64,000 nt of DNA from Allostella sp. ATCC 35155 (GTDB lineage Bacteria > Pseudomonadota > Alphaproteobacteria > ATCC43930 > Allostellaceae). The DNA is taken from NCBI GenBank assembly GCA_006738865.1, contig AP019701.1:4584001-4648000 (forward strand), in the 5' to 3' direction. Position 1 is the stretch's first letter, and every line of letters begins with the position of its first letter. This document shows, in pieces, positions 1 to 13,318 of this stretch. The notes under the pieces were generated by a model. The model saw only the letters and a program-made list of their open reading frames with translations. It made no database searches and was not told the DNA's origin. The position numbers were made by a program, and so were the translations under genes.

Positions 1-2
1 GC

Positions 3-374
3 CGCAAGGAGCGGCGGGTGCCGGTCCTGCCGGCCGTGCGCGAGGCGGTCACCGACTATCTCGGTCTCAGCCCCTGGGGCGGGACGCCGGACGGCCCGCT
101 CTTTCGCGGCGCGCGCGGCGGTGCGCTGCAGCCGGCAGTGGCACAGCGCCGGATGCGGGATCTGCGCCGCCGGCTGGGCCTGCCCGAGACCGCGACGCCG
201 CACGCGCTGCGGCACAGCTTCGCCACCCACCTGCTGGCGGCGGGCGGCGACCTGCGCGCCATCCAGGAGCTGCTCGGCCATGCCTCCCTGTCGACGACGC
301 AGCGCTATACCGCGGTCGACACGGCGCAGCTGATCGAGACCTACAACCGCGCACACCCGCGCGCCCGCACCTGA
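3..374 (+). CDS. xerC: Tyrosine recombinase XerC-like, C-terminal part (5' end outside window)
   Basis: Site-specific recombinase of the XerC/XerD type, which resolves chromosome dimers at dif in the cytoplasm. Only the C-terminal catalytic part is present; the frame is open to the window edge, so no start is visible. The catalytic signatures are readable: [10 protein letters not shown] (the H-x-x-R motif), [14 protein letters not shown] (the second His and the nucleophilic Tyr). It converges on the TauE-type permease gene with a 125-bp gap in which I see no other gene. XerD or an integrase could look similar over this length, so the symbol is tentative; the family is certain. Confidence 0.85.
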   Translation, partial: RKERRVPVLPAVREAVTDYLGLSPWGGTPDGPLFRGARGGALQPAVAQRRMRDLRRRLGLPETATPHALRHSFATHLLAAGGDLRAIQELLGHASLSTTQRYTAVDTAQLIETYNRAHPRART

Positions 375-499
375 CCCGGGAACCGGACCCGCCTTCGTCC
401 TCGCCTTCCTGCCTCAGACCGTCGATCCCGCGCGGCTGGGACGCGGCGATGCCGTTCGTCGTCCTCGGGCCGACGCTCGCGGTCCGCAGGCGACGTCGG

Positions 500-1282
500 T
501 CAGGCCACGAGGCCCTTCACGACGAGGACGCCGCCGCCGATCAGGATCGCGGCCTCCAGGATCCGGGTGTGCAGCGTCGCCGAGAAGCGACGCACCAGCC
601 AGCGGGCGATGAAGGCGCCCGGTGTCGTGACGGCGCCGATCATGAGGGCCATCGCCCAGTTCGCCGGCGACATCGAGCCGGCCGCCTGGAAGACGCCGGT
701 CTTCACGACCGACGTCACCAGCGTCACCGCGCAGTCGGTGGCCAGGACCGCGGGCCCGCCGAGGCCGGCCGCCATGAGGATCGACAGCAGCAGGATGCCC
801 GAGCCCGCCGTCGAGCCGACGAGCACGCCGTATCCCGCGCCCGCCACCGCCATGCCGGGTTCCGACAGGCGCAGTTGCACCCGCCGGGCCCAGCGCCGGG
901 CGGGCACCATGACGATGAGGAAAAGGCCGATCAGCACGCCCGCGCCGGGTCCGGTGAGCAGGGAATAGCCCCAGGCGCCGAGGATGCAGCCGGGGACGGC
1001 CGCCGCCGCGACGATCAGGAACGCCCGGCGGTCGAGATGCTCCCGGAAGACCCAGAACCGGCTGGCATTGGTCAAGAAGGCCGAGGCACCGATCACCGGG
1101 ACGGTCGATTCGGCGCCGATCGTCGGCACCAGGACCAGCGGCAGCAGCAGGCCCGGGCCGTACCCAGCCAGACCGCCGATGACCGAGGCCGTCAGCGCGA
1201 CGGCCAGGACCAGGAGATACTCTGGAAGCGAGACGTCCCCGAAGAGGAGGCGTGCGAGGTCACCGGCCGCAGCATCCTCCAT
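500..1282 (-). CDS. TauE/SafE family membrane permease
   Basis: A 260-aa integral membrane protein with about eight hydrophobic segments and the glycine-rich N-terminal motif [16 protein letters not shown], typical of the TauE/SafE (DUF81) family. Members export sulfite, sulfoacetate or other organosulfur anions, or take up small anions; the substrate cannot be read from sequence. It starts 18 bp after the lpd stop on the same strand and is probably the last gene of the mdh-suc-lpd operon, a placement that says nothing clear about substrate. The ATG start is followed by about 20 non-membrane residues before the first helix. Confidence 0.85.
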   Translation of the reverse strand: MEDAAAGDLARLLFGDVSLPEYLLVLAVALTASVIGGLAGYGPGLLLPLVLVPTIGAESTVPVIGASAFLTNASRFWVFREHLDRRAFLIVAAAAVPGCILGAWGYSLLTGPGAGVLIGLFLIVMVPARRWARRVQLRLSEPGMAVAGAGYGVLVGSTAGSGILLLSILMAAGLGGPAVLATDCAVTLVTSVVKTGVFQAAGSMSPANWAMALMIGAVTTPGAFIARWLVRRFSATLHTRILEAAILIGGGVLVVKGLVA

Positions 1283-1300
1283 CGGCCGGCGATCCCGGGA

Positions 1301-2704
1301 TCAGATGTGCAGCGCGCGTCCGTCGACCGCCAGCGCGGCTTCCTTGACCGCCTCGTTCAGCGTCGGATGGGCGTGGCAGGTGCGGGCGATGTCCTCGGCC
1401 GAGGCGCCGTACTCGATCGCCAGCACGCACTCGGCGATGAGGGTGCCGGCATCCGGGCCGATGATGTGGACGCCCAGCACCTTCTCGGTGCGCGCATCGG
1501 CCAGGATCTTCACGAAGCCGTCGGTCTCGCCGACGCAGCGGGCGCGGCCGTTGGCCGTGAAGGGGAACTTGCCGACCTTGTAGGCGACGCCCTCCGTCTT
1601 CAGCTCCTCCTCGGAGCGGCCGACGGTGGCAACCTCCGGCCATGTGTAGACCACGCCCGGAATGGCGTTGTAGTCGATATGGCCTGACTGCCCGGCGATG
1701 ATCTCGGCCGCGACGACGCCCTCGTCCTCGGCCTTGTGGGCCAGCATCGGGCCGCGGACGACGTCGCCGATGGCGTAGATGCCGGGGACGGGCGTCTGGA
1801 AATGCTCGTCGATCGGCACCCGGCCGCGGTCGAGCGTGATGCCGACCCCCTCCAGGCCGAGACCGGCCGTGTAGGGCCGGCGGCCGATCGCGACCAGCAC
1901 GACGTCGCATTCCAGCGTCTCGGCCGTGCCGCCGGCAGCCGGCTCGAGCGTCAGCGAGACGCCCGCGTCCGACGCTGCCGCCGCCGTCACCTTGGTGCCG
2001 AGGCGGAACTTCAGCCCCTGCTTGGCGAGCGTGCGCTGCAGCGTCTTGGCGATCTCGAGATCGATGCCGGGGGTGATGCGGTCGAGGAACTCGATGACCG
2101 TGACCTCGGCGCCGAGCCGGCGCCAGACCGAGCCCAGTTCCAGCCCGATGATGCCGCCGCCGACCACGACGAGGCGCTTGGGCACGGCCGAAAGGGCGAG
2201 CGCGCCCGTGGAGGACACGATGCGCTGCTCGTCGATCGCGACACCCGGAAGCGGTGTCACCTCCGAGCCCGTCGCGATCAGGATGTTCCGGGTCGAGAGG
2301 GTGCGCTCGGCCCCGTCCGCACCGGTCGCCACCACCTGCCCCGGCGCGGCGATGCGGCCGACGCCGCGAACGCGCTCGACCTTGTTCTTCTTGAAGAGGA
2401 AGTCGATGCCGCGGGTGTTGTCGGCGACCGCCTTGTCCTTCCACGCCATCATCGCCGGCAGGTCGAGCGAGACCTTCTCGACGACGACGCCCTGGCGGGC
2501 GAGATGGCCGACCTCGGCGAACTTCTCGGAGGAATCGAGCAGCGCCTTCGACGGGATGCAGCCCACGTTGAGGCAGGTGCCGCCCAGGGTGGCGTCCTTC
2601 TCGACGCAGGCCACCCGCAGCCCGAGCTGGGCCGCGCGGATGGCGGCGACATAGCCGCCGGGCCCGCCGCCGATGACGACGAGGTCGAAGCTGTCCTCGG
2701 CCAT
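1301..2704 (-). CDS. lpdA: Dihydrolipoyl dehydrogenase (E3)
   Basis: FAD enzyme that reoxidises dihydrolipoyl groups with NAD+; here most likely the E3 of the 2-oxoglutarate dehydrogenase complex encoded just upstream. The 467-aa protein has the FAD dinucleotide motif [11 protein letters not shown] at residues 11-21, the redox pair GGTCLNVGC (Cys44, Cys49), an NAD-binding [12 protein letters not shown] segment, and the C-terminal [10 protein letters not shown] His-Glu motif. I chose the ATG giving [10 protein letters not shown], 10 bp after the odhB stop with GAGGAA upstream; a longer frame adds 17 implausible residues. Length is normal for the family. Confidence 0.96.
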   Translation of the reverse strand: MAEDSFDLVVIGGGPGGYVAAIRAAQLGLRVACVEKDATLGGTCLNVGCIPSKALLDSSEKFAEVGHLARQGVVVEKVSLDLPAMMAWKDKAVADNTRGIDFLFKKNKVERVRGVGRIAAPGQVVATGADGAERTLSTRNILIATGSEVTPLPGVAIDEQRIVSSTGALALSAVPKRLVVVGGGIIGLELGSVWRRLGAEVTVIEFLDRITPGIDLEIAKTLQRTLAKQGLKFRLGTKVTAAAASDAGVSLTLEPAAGGTAETLECDVVLVAIGRRPYTAGLGLEGVGITLDRGRVPIDEHFQTPVPGIYAIGDVVRGPMLAHKAEDEGVVAAEIIAGQSGHIDYNAIPGVVYTWPEVATVGRSEEELKTEGVAYKVGKFPFTANGRARCVGETDGFVKILADARTEKVLGVHIIGPDAGTLIAECVLAIEYGASAEDIARTCHAHPTLNEAVKEAALAVDGRALHI

Positions 2705-2714
2705 GTCTGGTTCC

Positions 2715-3944
2715 TCAGAGATCGAACAGGAGGCGTTCCGGATCCTCGATCGCATCCTTGATGCGGACGAGGAAGGTCACCGCCTCGCGCCCGTCGATGA
2801 TGCGGTGGTCGTAGGAGACGGCGAGATACATCATCGGCCGCGCCTCGATCCGGTCGCCGACCACCATCGGGCGCTGCATCGTCTTGTGCATGCCGAGGAT
2901 CGCCGACTGCGGCGGGTTGATGATCGGCGTCGACATCAGCGAGCCGTAGACGCCGCCGTTGGAGATCGTGAAGGTACCGCCGGTCAGGTCCTCCATCGAG
3001 AGCTTGCCGTCGCGCGCCTTCTTGCCGAGGGCGGCGATCGTCTTCTCGATCTCCGCGAAGGACATGGCGTCGGCATCGCGCACCACCGGGACGACGAGGC
3101 CCTGCTCGGTGCCGACCGCGACGCCGATGTCGTAGTGGTTCTTGTAGACGATCTCGTCGCCGTCGATCTCGGCATTGACCGCCGGGATCTCCTTCAGCGC
3201 GGCGATCGCAGCCTTCACGAAGAAGGACATGAAGCCGAGCTTCACGCCGTGCTTCTTCTCGAAGGCGTCGCGATGGCGCTCGCGCACGGCGATCACCCGC
3301 GTCATGTCGACCTCGTTGAAGGTCGTCAGGATCGCGGCGGTGTTCTGCGCGTCCTTCAGGCGCTCGGCGATGCGCTTGCGCAGGCGCGACATGCGCACCC
3401 GCTCTTCCCGCGGGCCAGCCTCCCGACGCGGCGCGGAGGCGGCAGTGGGCGCCGGGGCAGGAGCCGAGGGAGCCGGGGCCGCCGCGGCGGGCTTGGCCTC
3501 GACATGGTTGACGACGTCTTCCTTGGTGATCCGTCCGCCCTTGCCCGTCGCGGCGATGGTGCCGGCATCGAGCCCCTGGTCGGCGATCATCTTCCGCGCC
3601 GCGGGCGAGGCCGCGACCTCGGCCGTGGCGGCCGGTTCTGGCGCGGCCGCGGCCGGGGCCGCCTTCGGCGCCTCGGCCTTCGCGGTGGCGGGCTGGGCCG
3701 CGGCGCCGGCTGCGTCGATCGTGCCGAGGAGGGCGCCGACCTCGACCGTGGCGCCTTCCGGCTGCGCGATCTCGACCAGCACGCCGGCAGCGGCGGCGTT
3801 GACCTCCAGCGTCACCTTGTCGGTCTCGAGCTCGACCAACGGCTCGTCCTGCTTCACGACGTCGCCCGCCTTCTTGAGCCAGCGCGCCACCGTGGCTTCG
3901 GTCACCGACTCGCCGAGCGCGGGGACTTTGATTTCGGTCGCCAT
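2715..3944 (-). CDS. sucB: 2-oxoglutarate dehydrogenase E2, dihydrolipoamide succinyltransferase
   Basis: Succinyl-transferring E2 core of the 2-oxoglutarate dehydrogenase complex. The 409-aa protein shows an N-terminal lipoyl domain with the lipoylated lysine in [11 protein letters not shown] (Lys43), an Ala/Pro-rich linker, a peripheral-subunit-binding domain around [16 protein letters not shown], a second Ala/Pro linker, and the catalytic acetyltransferase-type domain ending with [12 protein letters not shown] (His380, Asp384). Single lipoyl domain and length are typical of SucB. ATG start with AAAGGAC upstream. It lies 30 bp after odhA and 10 bp before lpd, so E1, E2 and E3 are encoded together. 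Confidence 0.96.
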   Translation of the reverse strand: MATEIKVPALGESVTEATVARWLKKAGDVVKQDEPLVELETDKVTLEVNAAAAGVLVEIAQPEGATVEVGALLGTIDAAGAAAQPATAKAEAPKAAPAAAAPEPAATAEVAASPAARKMIADQGLDAGTIAATGKGGRITKEDVVNHVEAKPAAAAPAPSAPAPAPTAASAPRREAGPREERVRMSRLRKRIAERLKDAQNTAAILTTFNEVDMTRVIAVRERHRDAFEKKHGVKLGFMSFFVKAAIAALKEIPAVNAEIDGDEIVYKNHYDIGVAVGTEQGLVVPVVRDADAMSFAEIEKTIAALGKKARDGKLSMEDLTGGTFTISNGGVYGSLMSTPIINPPQSAILGMHKTMQRPMVVGDRIEARPMMYLAVSYDHRIIDGREAVTFLVRIKDAIEDPERLLFDL

Positions 3945-3974
3945 GGTCGTCCTTTGTTCCGAACGGTGCGGTGA

Positions 3975-6866
<2,892 letters not shown>

Positions 6867-6909
6867 GATCGGGTTTCTCCAGGCTCCGGCCGGGGGGTGC
6901 CGGCGGCGC

Positions 6910-7785
6910 TCAACCTTTCAGAACCTTCAACATGGTGGTGCCGAGGGCCGCTGGGGAGTCCGCGACCGTGATGCCGGCCGAACGCATGGCCTCCATCTTG
7001 TCGCCGGCCCCGCCCTTGCCGCCGGAAATGATGGCACCGGCATGGCCCATGCGGCGGCCGGGCGGCGCGGTGACGCCCGCGATGAAGCCCACCACCGGCT
7101 TCTTCACCTTGGACGCCTTCAGCAACGCCGCGCCGTCCTCCTCGGCCGAGCCGCCGATCTCGCCGATCATGATGATCGCCTGCGTCTCGTCGTCGGCGAG
7201 AAACATCTCCAGCACCTCGACGAAGTTGGTGCCGTTGACCGGGTCGCCGCCGATGCCGACGCAGGTCGACTGGCCGAGGCCGGCCGCCGTCGTCTGCGCC
7301 ACCGCCTCGTAGGTCAGGGTGCCCGAGCGGGAGACGATGCCGACCTTGCCGCGGAGATGGATGTGGCCCGGCATGATGCCGATCTTGCACTCGTCGGGCG
7401 TGATGACGCCGGGGCAGTTGGGCCCGATCAGGCGGGTGCCGGAGCCGCTGAGGCCGCGCTTCACCCGCACCATGTCGACGACCGGGATGCCCTCGGTGAT
7501 GCAGATGACGAGCGGCAGGCCGGCATCGGCCGCCTCCAGGATCGCGTCGGCCGCGAACGGCGGCGGGACGTAGATCACCGATGCGTTCGCGCCGGTCCGG
7601 TCGACGGCCTCGGCGACGGTGTCGAAGACCGGCAGGTCGAGATGGCGGCCGCCGCCCTTTCCGGGCGTCACGCCGCCGACCATCTTGGTGCCGTAGGCGA
7701 TCGCCTGCTCGGAGTGGAAGGTTCCCTGCGCGCCCGTGAAGCCCTGGCAGATGACCTTGGTCGCGGAATTGACGAGAATGGACAT
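6910..7785 (-). CDS. sucD: Succinate-CoA ligase (ADP-forming) subunit alpha
   Basis: Alpha subunit of succinyl-CoA synthetase, which makes ATP or GTP from succinyl-CoA. The 291-aa protein has the N-terminal CoA-binding Rossmann segment ([26 protein letters not shown]) and the phosphohistidine region [17 protein letters not shown]. The ATG overlaps the sucC stop by one base (TGATG), implying coupled translation, as expected for an equimolar complex. Length and start match the family exactly. Confidence 0.97.
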   Translation of the reverse strand: MSILVNSATKVICQGFTGAQGTFHSEQAIAYGTKMVGGVTPGKGGGRHLDLPVFDTVAEAVDRTGANASVIYVPPPFAADAILEAADAGLPLVICITEGIPVVDMVRVKRGLSGSGTRLIGPNCPGVITPDECKIGIMPGHIHLRGKVGIVSRSGTLTYEAVAQTTAAGLGQSTCVGIGGDPVNGTNFVEVLEMFLADDETQAIIMIGEIGGSAEEDGAALLKASKVKKPVVGFIAGVTAPPGRRMGHAGAIISGGKGGAGDKMEAMRSAGITVADSPAALGTTMLKVLKG

Positions 7786-8954
7786 CAGGCCGCTTCCTTC
7801 ACCGCTTTGACGATCTTTTCCGCGGCATCGGCGAGGTTGTCCGCCGAGGTGATCGCGAGACCGGACTGCTTCAGGATCTTCTTGCCGAGGTCGACGTTGG
7901 TGCCTTCCAGCCGCACGACCAGCGGAACATGCAGGCTGACCTCCCGCGCCGCCGCGACCACGCCCTCGGCGATGACGTCGCAGCGCATGATGCCGCCGAA
8001 GATGTTGACGAGGATGCCCTCGACGTTGGCGTCCGACAGGATCAGCTTGAAGGCGGTCGTCACCCGCTCCTTGGTCGCGCCGCCGCCGACATCGAGGAAG
8101 TTCGCCGGCTGGCCGCCATAGAGCTTGATGATGTCCATCGTCGCCATGGCGAGGCCGGCGCCGTTGACCATGCAGCCGATATTGCCGTCGAGCTTGACGT
8201 AGTTGAGGCCGTGCTTGCCCGCCTCCAGCTCGTACGGATCCTCCTCGTCCTCGTCGCGCAGCGCCTCGACCGCCTTCTGGCGGTAGAGCGCGTTGTCGTC
8301 GAAGTTCATCTTGGCATCGAGGGCGATGAGCTCGCCCGCGCCGGTGACGACGAGCGGGTTGATCTCGACGATGCTGGCGTCGAGGCCGACGAAGGCGTCG
8401 TAGAGGGCGGTCATGAACTTGACCGCCGCGGAGACCTGCTTGCCCTGGAGGCCGAGGCCGAAGGCGAGCTTGCGGGCGTGGAAGGGCTGGAAGCCCGTCG
8501 CCGGATCGACCGCCACCTTCAGGATCTTCTCGGGCGTGGCGGCGGCGACCTCCTCGATCTCCATGCCGCCTTCGGTCGAGGCCATCACCGTGACGCGCTG
8601 CGTGCCGCGGTCGATGAGCAGGCCGAGATAGAGTTCGCGCGCGATGTCGCAGCCTTCCTCGACATAGACCCGCTTGACCTCGCGGCCTTCCGGCCCGGTC
8701 TGGTGGGTGACGAGGTTCATGCCGATCATGCGGCGCGTCTCGGCCCGGACGTCGTCCAGCGACTTCACCACCTTGACGCCGCCGCCCTTGCCGCGGCCGC
8801 CGGCATGGATCTGCGCCTTCACGACCCAGACCGGCCCGCCCAGCGCCTCGGCCGCAGCCGCCGCCTCGTCCTCGGTATAGGCGACCTGCCCCTGCGGCAC
8901 CGGAACGCCGTATTTCTTCAGGAGCGTCTTCGCTTGGTACTCATGGATGTTCAT
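7785..8954 (-). CDS. sucC: Succinate-CoA ligase (ADP-forming) subunit beta
   Basis: ATP-grasp beta subunit of succinyl-CoA synthetase. The 389-aa protein starts [20 protein letters not shown], the standard N-terminus of the family, has the ATP-grasp segment [20 protein letters not shown] and the metal-binding [10 protein letters not shown] region, and the C-terminal flavodoxin-like ligase part [17 protein letters not shown]. It overlaps sucD by one base. A 146-bp gap separates it from mdh, where a possible internal promoter and an imperfect hairpin are visible. Confidence 0.97.
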   Translation of the reverse strand: MNIHEYQAKTLLKKYGVPVPQGQVAYTEDEAAAAAEALGGPVWVVKAQIHAGGRGKGGGVKVVKSLDDVRAETRRMIGMNLVTHQTGPEGREVKRVYVEEGCDIARELYLGLLIDRGTQRVTVMASTEGGMEIEEVAAATPEKILKVAVDPATGFQPFHARKLAFGLGLQGKQVSAAVKFMTALYDAFVGLDASIVEINPLVVTGAGELIALDAKMNFDDNALYRQKAVEALRDEDEEDPYELEAGKHGLNYVKLDGNIGCMVNGAGLAMATMDIIKLYGGQPANFLDVGGGATKERVTTAFKLILSDANVEGILVNIFGGIMRCDVIAEGVVAAAREVSLHVPLVVRLEGTNVDLGKKILKQSGLAITSADNLADAAEKIVKAVKEAA

Positions 8955-9053
8955 CGCGGAACCGTTCCGTTCAGTCGAGACGCGGGGGACGGGCCGGGCG
9001 CACGCCCGAAAACGCGATCACCCCGCCGTTTCGGGGGGCGATCACGTCCGGCC

Positions 9054-9081
9054 ACTCTAGCAAGTTTTTGTTGCACCGCAA
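9054..9081 (-). promoter_or_regulatory. Candidate sigma-70 promoter for sucC
   Basis: On the minus strand TTGCGG (9081-9076), a 16-base spacer and TAGAGT (9059-9054) resemble a housekeeping promoter about 100 bases before the sucC start. Between it and sucC, at about 9014-9047, an imperfect GC hairpin carries two GCGATCAC copies; this could partly terminate mdh transcripts. Inferred from motif resemblance only. Confidence 0.35.
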
Positions 9082-9100
9082 CGCGCGGCCGGGCGGGCGA

Positions 9101-10081
<981 letters not shown>

Positions 10082-10167
10082 TCACCAGCGGCTGGAGGGC
10101 CCGGCAGGACGGGCCGATTCGGGATGAGACAGGGGCGCCGACAGGGGGCGGCACCCGGCCGGGCGGC

Positions 10168-10196
10168 TTGTTAGCGCGAATGGACCGCACCTGCAA
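10168..10196 (-). promoter_or_regulatory. Candidate sigma-70 promoter for the mdh-suc operon
   Basis: Minus-strand TTGCAG (10196-10191), a 17-base spacer and TAACAA (10173-10168) form a plausible sigma-70 promoter about 95 bases before the mdh start. It lies in the 160-bp gap between mdh and the TctB-like gene, which reads in the same direction, so mdh probably has its own promoter rather than depending on the transporter operon. Confidence 0.4.
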
Positions 10197-10232
10197 GCCG
10201 GGCCGGGCGCATGGCTGCCCGGCCGTCGCCGC

Positions 10233-10706
10233 TCAGACGAGCCAGCCGCGCGGCAGCGGCACCCCCAGCCCCCACTCGAAGACGAGGTAGAATCCGCCGA
10301 CGATCGCCAGCGCGGCGAGCCCCTCGAACGCCGCCTGGCGCGTGGACCAGGGCGTGAAGCGGGCGACCCGCATGGTCGCGAGGAAGCCGGCGAGACTGGC
10401 CGCGAGGAAGCCCGCGACCGGCATCGCCGCGACCCAGGCGACCGCGACCGCCACCAGCGCGAGCCGCCGCCCGGCAGACCCGCCGGGCGCGCGCGGCCGC
10501 ACGGCGGGAGCCAGGACGATGCGCCCGGCGAGCAGCAGCGAGGCGGCGATCATCACCGTGGCGATGGTGCGCGGAAAGACGGCGGCGAAATCGCTGAACG
10601 ACGACGCCTCGTGGAGCATCCATCCGCCGAGCAGGATCGCCGCGCCCGCCCCTGCAAGGCCGGGCCAGTCCCGCCGGGCGGCGGTGGTCTCGCCTGTGGC
10701 GCTCAC
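10233..10706 (-). CDS. Tripartite tricarboxylate transporter small subunit, TctB-like
   Basis: Small four-helix membrane subunit of a TTT-family (Bug-type) secondary carboxylate transporter. About 157 aa with hydrophobic segments around GLAGAGAAILLGGWM, TIATVMIAASLLLAGRIV, LALVAVAVAWVAAMPVAGF and GLAALAIVGGFYLVF, and the usual C-terminal GVPLPRG. I prefer the GTG at 10706 because GTGA overlaps the stop of the TctA gene by four bases; another GTG at 10727 would add seven residues and a 25-bp overlap. Sequence divergence is normal for TctB proteins. Confidence 0.85.
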   Translation of the reverse strand: MSATGETTAARRDWPGLAGAGAAILLGGWMLHEASSFSDFAAVFPRTIATVMIAASLLLAGRIVLAPAVRPRAPGGSAGRRLALVAVAVAWVAAMPVAGFLAASLAGFLATMRVARFTPWSTRQAAFEGLAALAIVGGFYLVFEWGLGVPLPRGWLV

Positions 10707-12196
10707 GTCGCCAGCCGCGGCCGCCACAGGCGCGTCGCCAGCAGCGGATAGAGCAGCGTCAGGGCGATCACCGCCAGGATCGCCAGCGAGATCGGCCGGC
10801 CGAAGAACATGCCGACGAGATCCTCCTGCGCGCCGCCGATCAGCCAGCCCTGGACGAAGCCCTGTTCGCAGATGCCGCCGAGCACGACCCCGAGCACGAT
10901 CGGCGCGGCCGCGAAGCCGGCCCGGCCGAGCAGCCAGCCGGCCACGCCCAGGACCAGCATGACCACGACATCGTCGCCGCTGCCCTGGATCGCATAGGTG
11001 CCGAGGATCGTCATGAGAAGGATCGTCGGCGCGAGCAGGGTCTTCGGCACGGCGGCGATCGAGCGGTAGGCGTAGCGTCCGAGCAGCAGGCCGAGCGGCA
11101 GCATCAGGATCGTCGAGACCAGAAGCCCCGCCATGAAGGTGTAGACGATCGCGCTCTGCTCCTGGAACAGGTTGGGCCCCGTGCGCACGCCATGCACCAG
11201 CAGGGCGCCGAGGATGATCGCATCGGGGGGTGTGCCGGGGATGCCGAGTACGAGCGTCGGGATGAAGCCGCCGCCCACCGTCGCGTTGTTCGCCGACTCG
11301 CAGGCGAGGATGCCCTGGGGAGCGCCCTTGCCGAAGGTCTCGGGCCGCGGAGAGGTCCGGCGCGCCTCGGCATAGGCGATGAGCGCGGCGATCGCCCCGC
11401 CCGCCGCCGGCAGGGCGCCGACGAAGGTGCCGATGGAGGAGCTGCGCAGCAGGTTCCAGGCGCCGCCCCGCACCTCCGAGAGGGCCTCGGAGAGGCGGTA
11501 GCCGCGCCCGCTCTCCGCCATCTCCATGTGGCCGCCGGGCTCGGCAACCAGGTCGATCACGACCGGGATGCAGAAGAGGCCGATCAGGGCGGCGACGACG
11601 TTGACCCCGCCCAGCAGGCCCGGCAGCCCGAAGGTGAAGCGCACGTCGCCGCCGACCACGGCTGTCCCGACCATGGCGATCGACAGGCCGACGCAGCCGC
11701 CGATCAGTCCCTTGAGCAGGCTGCCCTCGGACAGGGAGGCGATCAGGGTGAGCCCGAGGACGGCGAGCCAGAAATACTCGACCGGGCCGAAGGCCAGCGC
11801 CACCTCCGCCAGCGGCGGTGCCAGGGCGAACAGCGCGAGCGCGCCGACGAGGCCGCCCGCCACCGAGGCGAGGTTGGCCAGCGTCAGGGCGAGGTCGGCG
11901 TCGCCGCGGCGCGCCATCGGATAGCCGTCGAAGGTGGTGGCGATGGCCGACGGCGTGCCCGGGGTGTTGATGAGGATGGCCGAGTAGCAGCCGCCATAGA
12001 TCGCGCCGGTATAGATGGCGCCGAGCGCGATCATGGCGGAGGCCGGCTCCATGCTGAAGGTGAGCGGCGTCAGCACCGCCACCGCCATGGTCGCCGTCAG
12101 TCCCGGCAGGGCCCCGATCACCGTCCCGGCGACGACGCCGCCCACCGCCAGCAGGAGGTTGAGCGGCGTCAGGGCCGCCAGCAGGTCGGACAGCAT
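10703..12196 (-). CDS. Tripartite tricarboxylate transporter large permease, TctA-like
   Basis: Large membrane subunit (497 aa, about 12 helices) of a TTT transporter, which uses an ion gradient to import the carboxylate delivered by the periplasmic Bug protein. Family motifs are clear: GTVIGALPGLTATMAVAVL near residue 24, NTPGTPSAIATTFDGYPMA, and the second-repeat GIPGTPPDAIILGAL. It follows the TctC-like gene by 28 bp and overlaps TctB. The substrate is not deducible; the Bug family handles many mono-, di- and tricarboxylates. Confidence 0.92.
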   Translation of the reverse strand: MLSDLLAALTPLNLLLAVGGVVAGTVIGALPGLTATMAVAVLTPLTFSMEPASAMIALGAIYTGAIYGGCYSAILINTPGTPSAIATTFDGYPMARRGDADLALTLANLASVAGGLVGALALFALAPPLAEVALAFGPVEYFWLAVLGLTLIASLSEGSLLKGLIGGCVGLSIAMVGTAVVGGDVRFTFGLPGLLGGVNVVAALIGLFCIPVVIDLVAEPGGHMEMAESGRGYRLSEALSEVRGGAWNLLRSSSIGTFVGALPAAGGAIAALIAYAEARRTSPRPETFGKGAPQGILACESANNATVGGGFIPTLVLGIPGTPPDAIILGALLVHGVRTGPNLFQEQSAIVYTFMAGLLVSTILMLPLGLLLGRYAYRSIAAVPKTLLAPTILLMTILGTYAIQGSGDDVVVMLVLGVAGWLLGRAGFAAAPIVLGVVLGGICEQGFVQGWLIGGAQEDLVGMFFGRPISLAILAVIALTLLYPLLATRLWRPRLAT

Positions 12197-12224
12197 CGCC
12201 GGGATCGCGCCGGATCGGTCGCCG

Positions 12225-13184
12225 CTACTTCACGAGCCCCAGCAGCTTGCCGATCTCCGCATAGCGCCGGGTGTGCTCGGCCATGAAGGCCGGCAGCTTG
12301 TCCTGGCCGACATCGAGGGGAACATAGCCGCCGTCGATCATCTTCTGGCGGAAGGCGGGATCGGCGTTGATCTGCCGGAAGGTCTCCGACAGCTGCCGGC
12401 GCACGGGATCGGGGGTTCCCGCCGGCACCGCGACGCCGCGCATCGCGCCGTCGACCATGTCGACGCCCTTCTCGCGGAAGGTCGGAACGTCCGGGAACTG
12501 CGGATGCCGCTGTTCCATCGCCACGGCCAGAACCCGCACCTTGCCCTTCTGCTCCACCCCGACGGTGGTGAAGTTCCACAGCGCGGCGACCTGCTTGCCG
12601 AGCAGCGCGGTGACGGTCGCCCCGGTTCCGGTGAAGGGGACGTAGGTGGTGCGGATGCCGGCCGCCTGGTCGAACGACTGCTGGGCGACGTGGTTGGCCG
12701 AATGGGTGCCGGTGCCGGCGACGGTGATGGCGCCGGGCTTGGCCTTGGCGGCGGCGACATACTCCTCGATCGACTTGATCGGGCTGTCGGCGGCGACGAT
12801 CAGGGCATGCGGCGTCAGCTGGAAGATGTAGACGGGATTGATGTCGGCCGTGCGGTATCCGGCCTTGCCGGACATCGGCTGCAGGAAGATGTGCGGGGTG
12901 TTGAAGCCCATCATCGTCCCGCCGTCCGTCGGCAGGCCGTTCAGCTGCGCCCAGGCGGCGGCGCCGCCGCCGCCCGTCTTGTACTGGATGACGAAGCCGT
13001 GCCCCGTCAGGCGGCGGTAGACCGGCTCCTGCAGCCGGGCCGTCACGTCGGACTCCCCGCCCGGATTGAAGGGGATGATGTAGGTCAGGTCGCGCGCCGG
13101 CAGCGTCTGTGCCGATGCCGCCGTGCCGGCAAGCGTGAAGGCGAACAGCGCCGCTACTGCGCGGCCCAGGCGATGCGTCATCAT
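12225..13184 (-). CDS. Bug-type periplasmic substrate-binding protein (TctC-like)
   Basis: Periplasmic receptor of the first TTT system. The 319-aa protein has a Sec signal peptide (MMTHRLGRAVAALFAFTLAG, cleavage likely after ASA) and the Bug-family core YIIPFNPGGESDVTARLQ, where the N-terminal loop binds the carboxylate through water. Two adjacent ATGs are possible starts; GGAGGGA lies just upstream. First gene of a minus-strand tctC-tctA-tctB operon. Compared with most Bug proteins (IVPFAPGG) the loop is slightly divergent. Confidence 0.9.
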   Translation of the reverse strand: MMTHRLGRAVAALFAFTLAGTAASAQTLPARDLTYIIPFNPGGESDVTARLQEPVYRRLTGHGFVIQYKTGGGGAAAWAQLNGLPTDGGTMMGFNTPHIFLQPMSGKAGYRTADINPVYIFQLTPHALIVAADSPIKSIEEYVAAAKAKPGAITVAGTGTHSANHVAQQSFDQAAGIRTTYVPFTGTGATVTALLGKQVAALWNFTTVGVEQKGKVRVLAVAMEQRHPQFPDVPTFREKGVDMVDGAMRGVAVPAGTPDPVRRQLSETFRQINADPAFRQKMIDGGYVPLDVGQDKLPAFMAEHTRRYAEIGKLLGLVK

Positions 13185-13260
13185 GGTCGGTCCCTCCGGC
13201 TGCGGGCCCCGACCGTCTGGCGCGGCGGCTTGCCCGTTCGTCCCGGGGCAGAGCCTAGGG

Positions 13261-13294
13261 AGTCCGGGGGCTTCCTGGCAACCCGCCCCGGACT
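13261..13294 (-). terminator. Inverted repeat downstream of the zapE-like gene
   Basis: AGTCCGGGG (13261-13269) and CCCCGGACT (13286-13294) are perfect 9-bp arms around a 16-base loop, 25 bp after the stop of the AFG1/ZapE-type gene. There is no T-run, so it would be a weak or Rho-assisted terminator; it could also act as an operator for the following Bug-protein gene. Confidence 0.4.
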
Positions 13295-13318
13295 GCGATG
13301 CACGCTACCGATGACGCG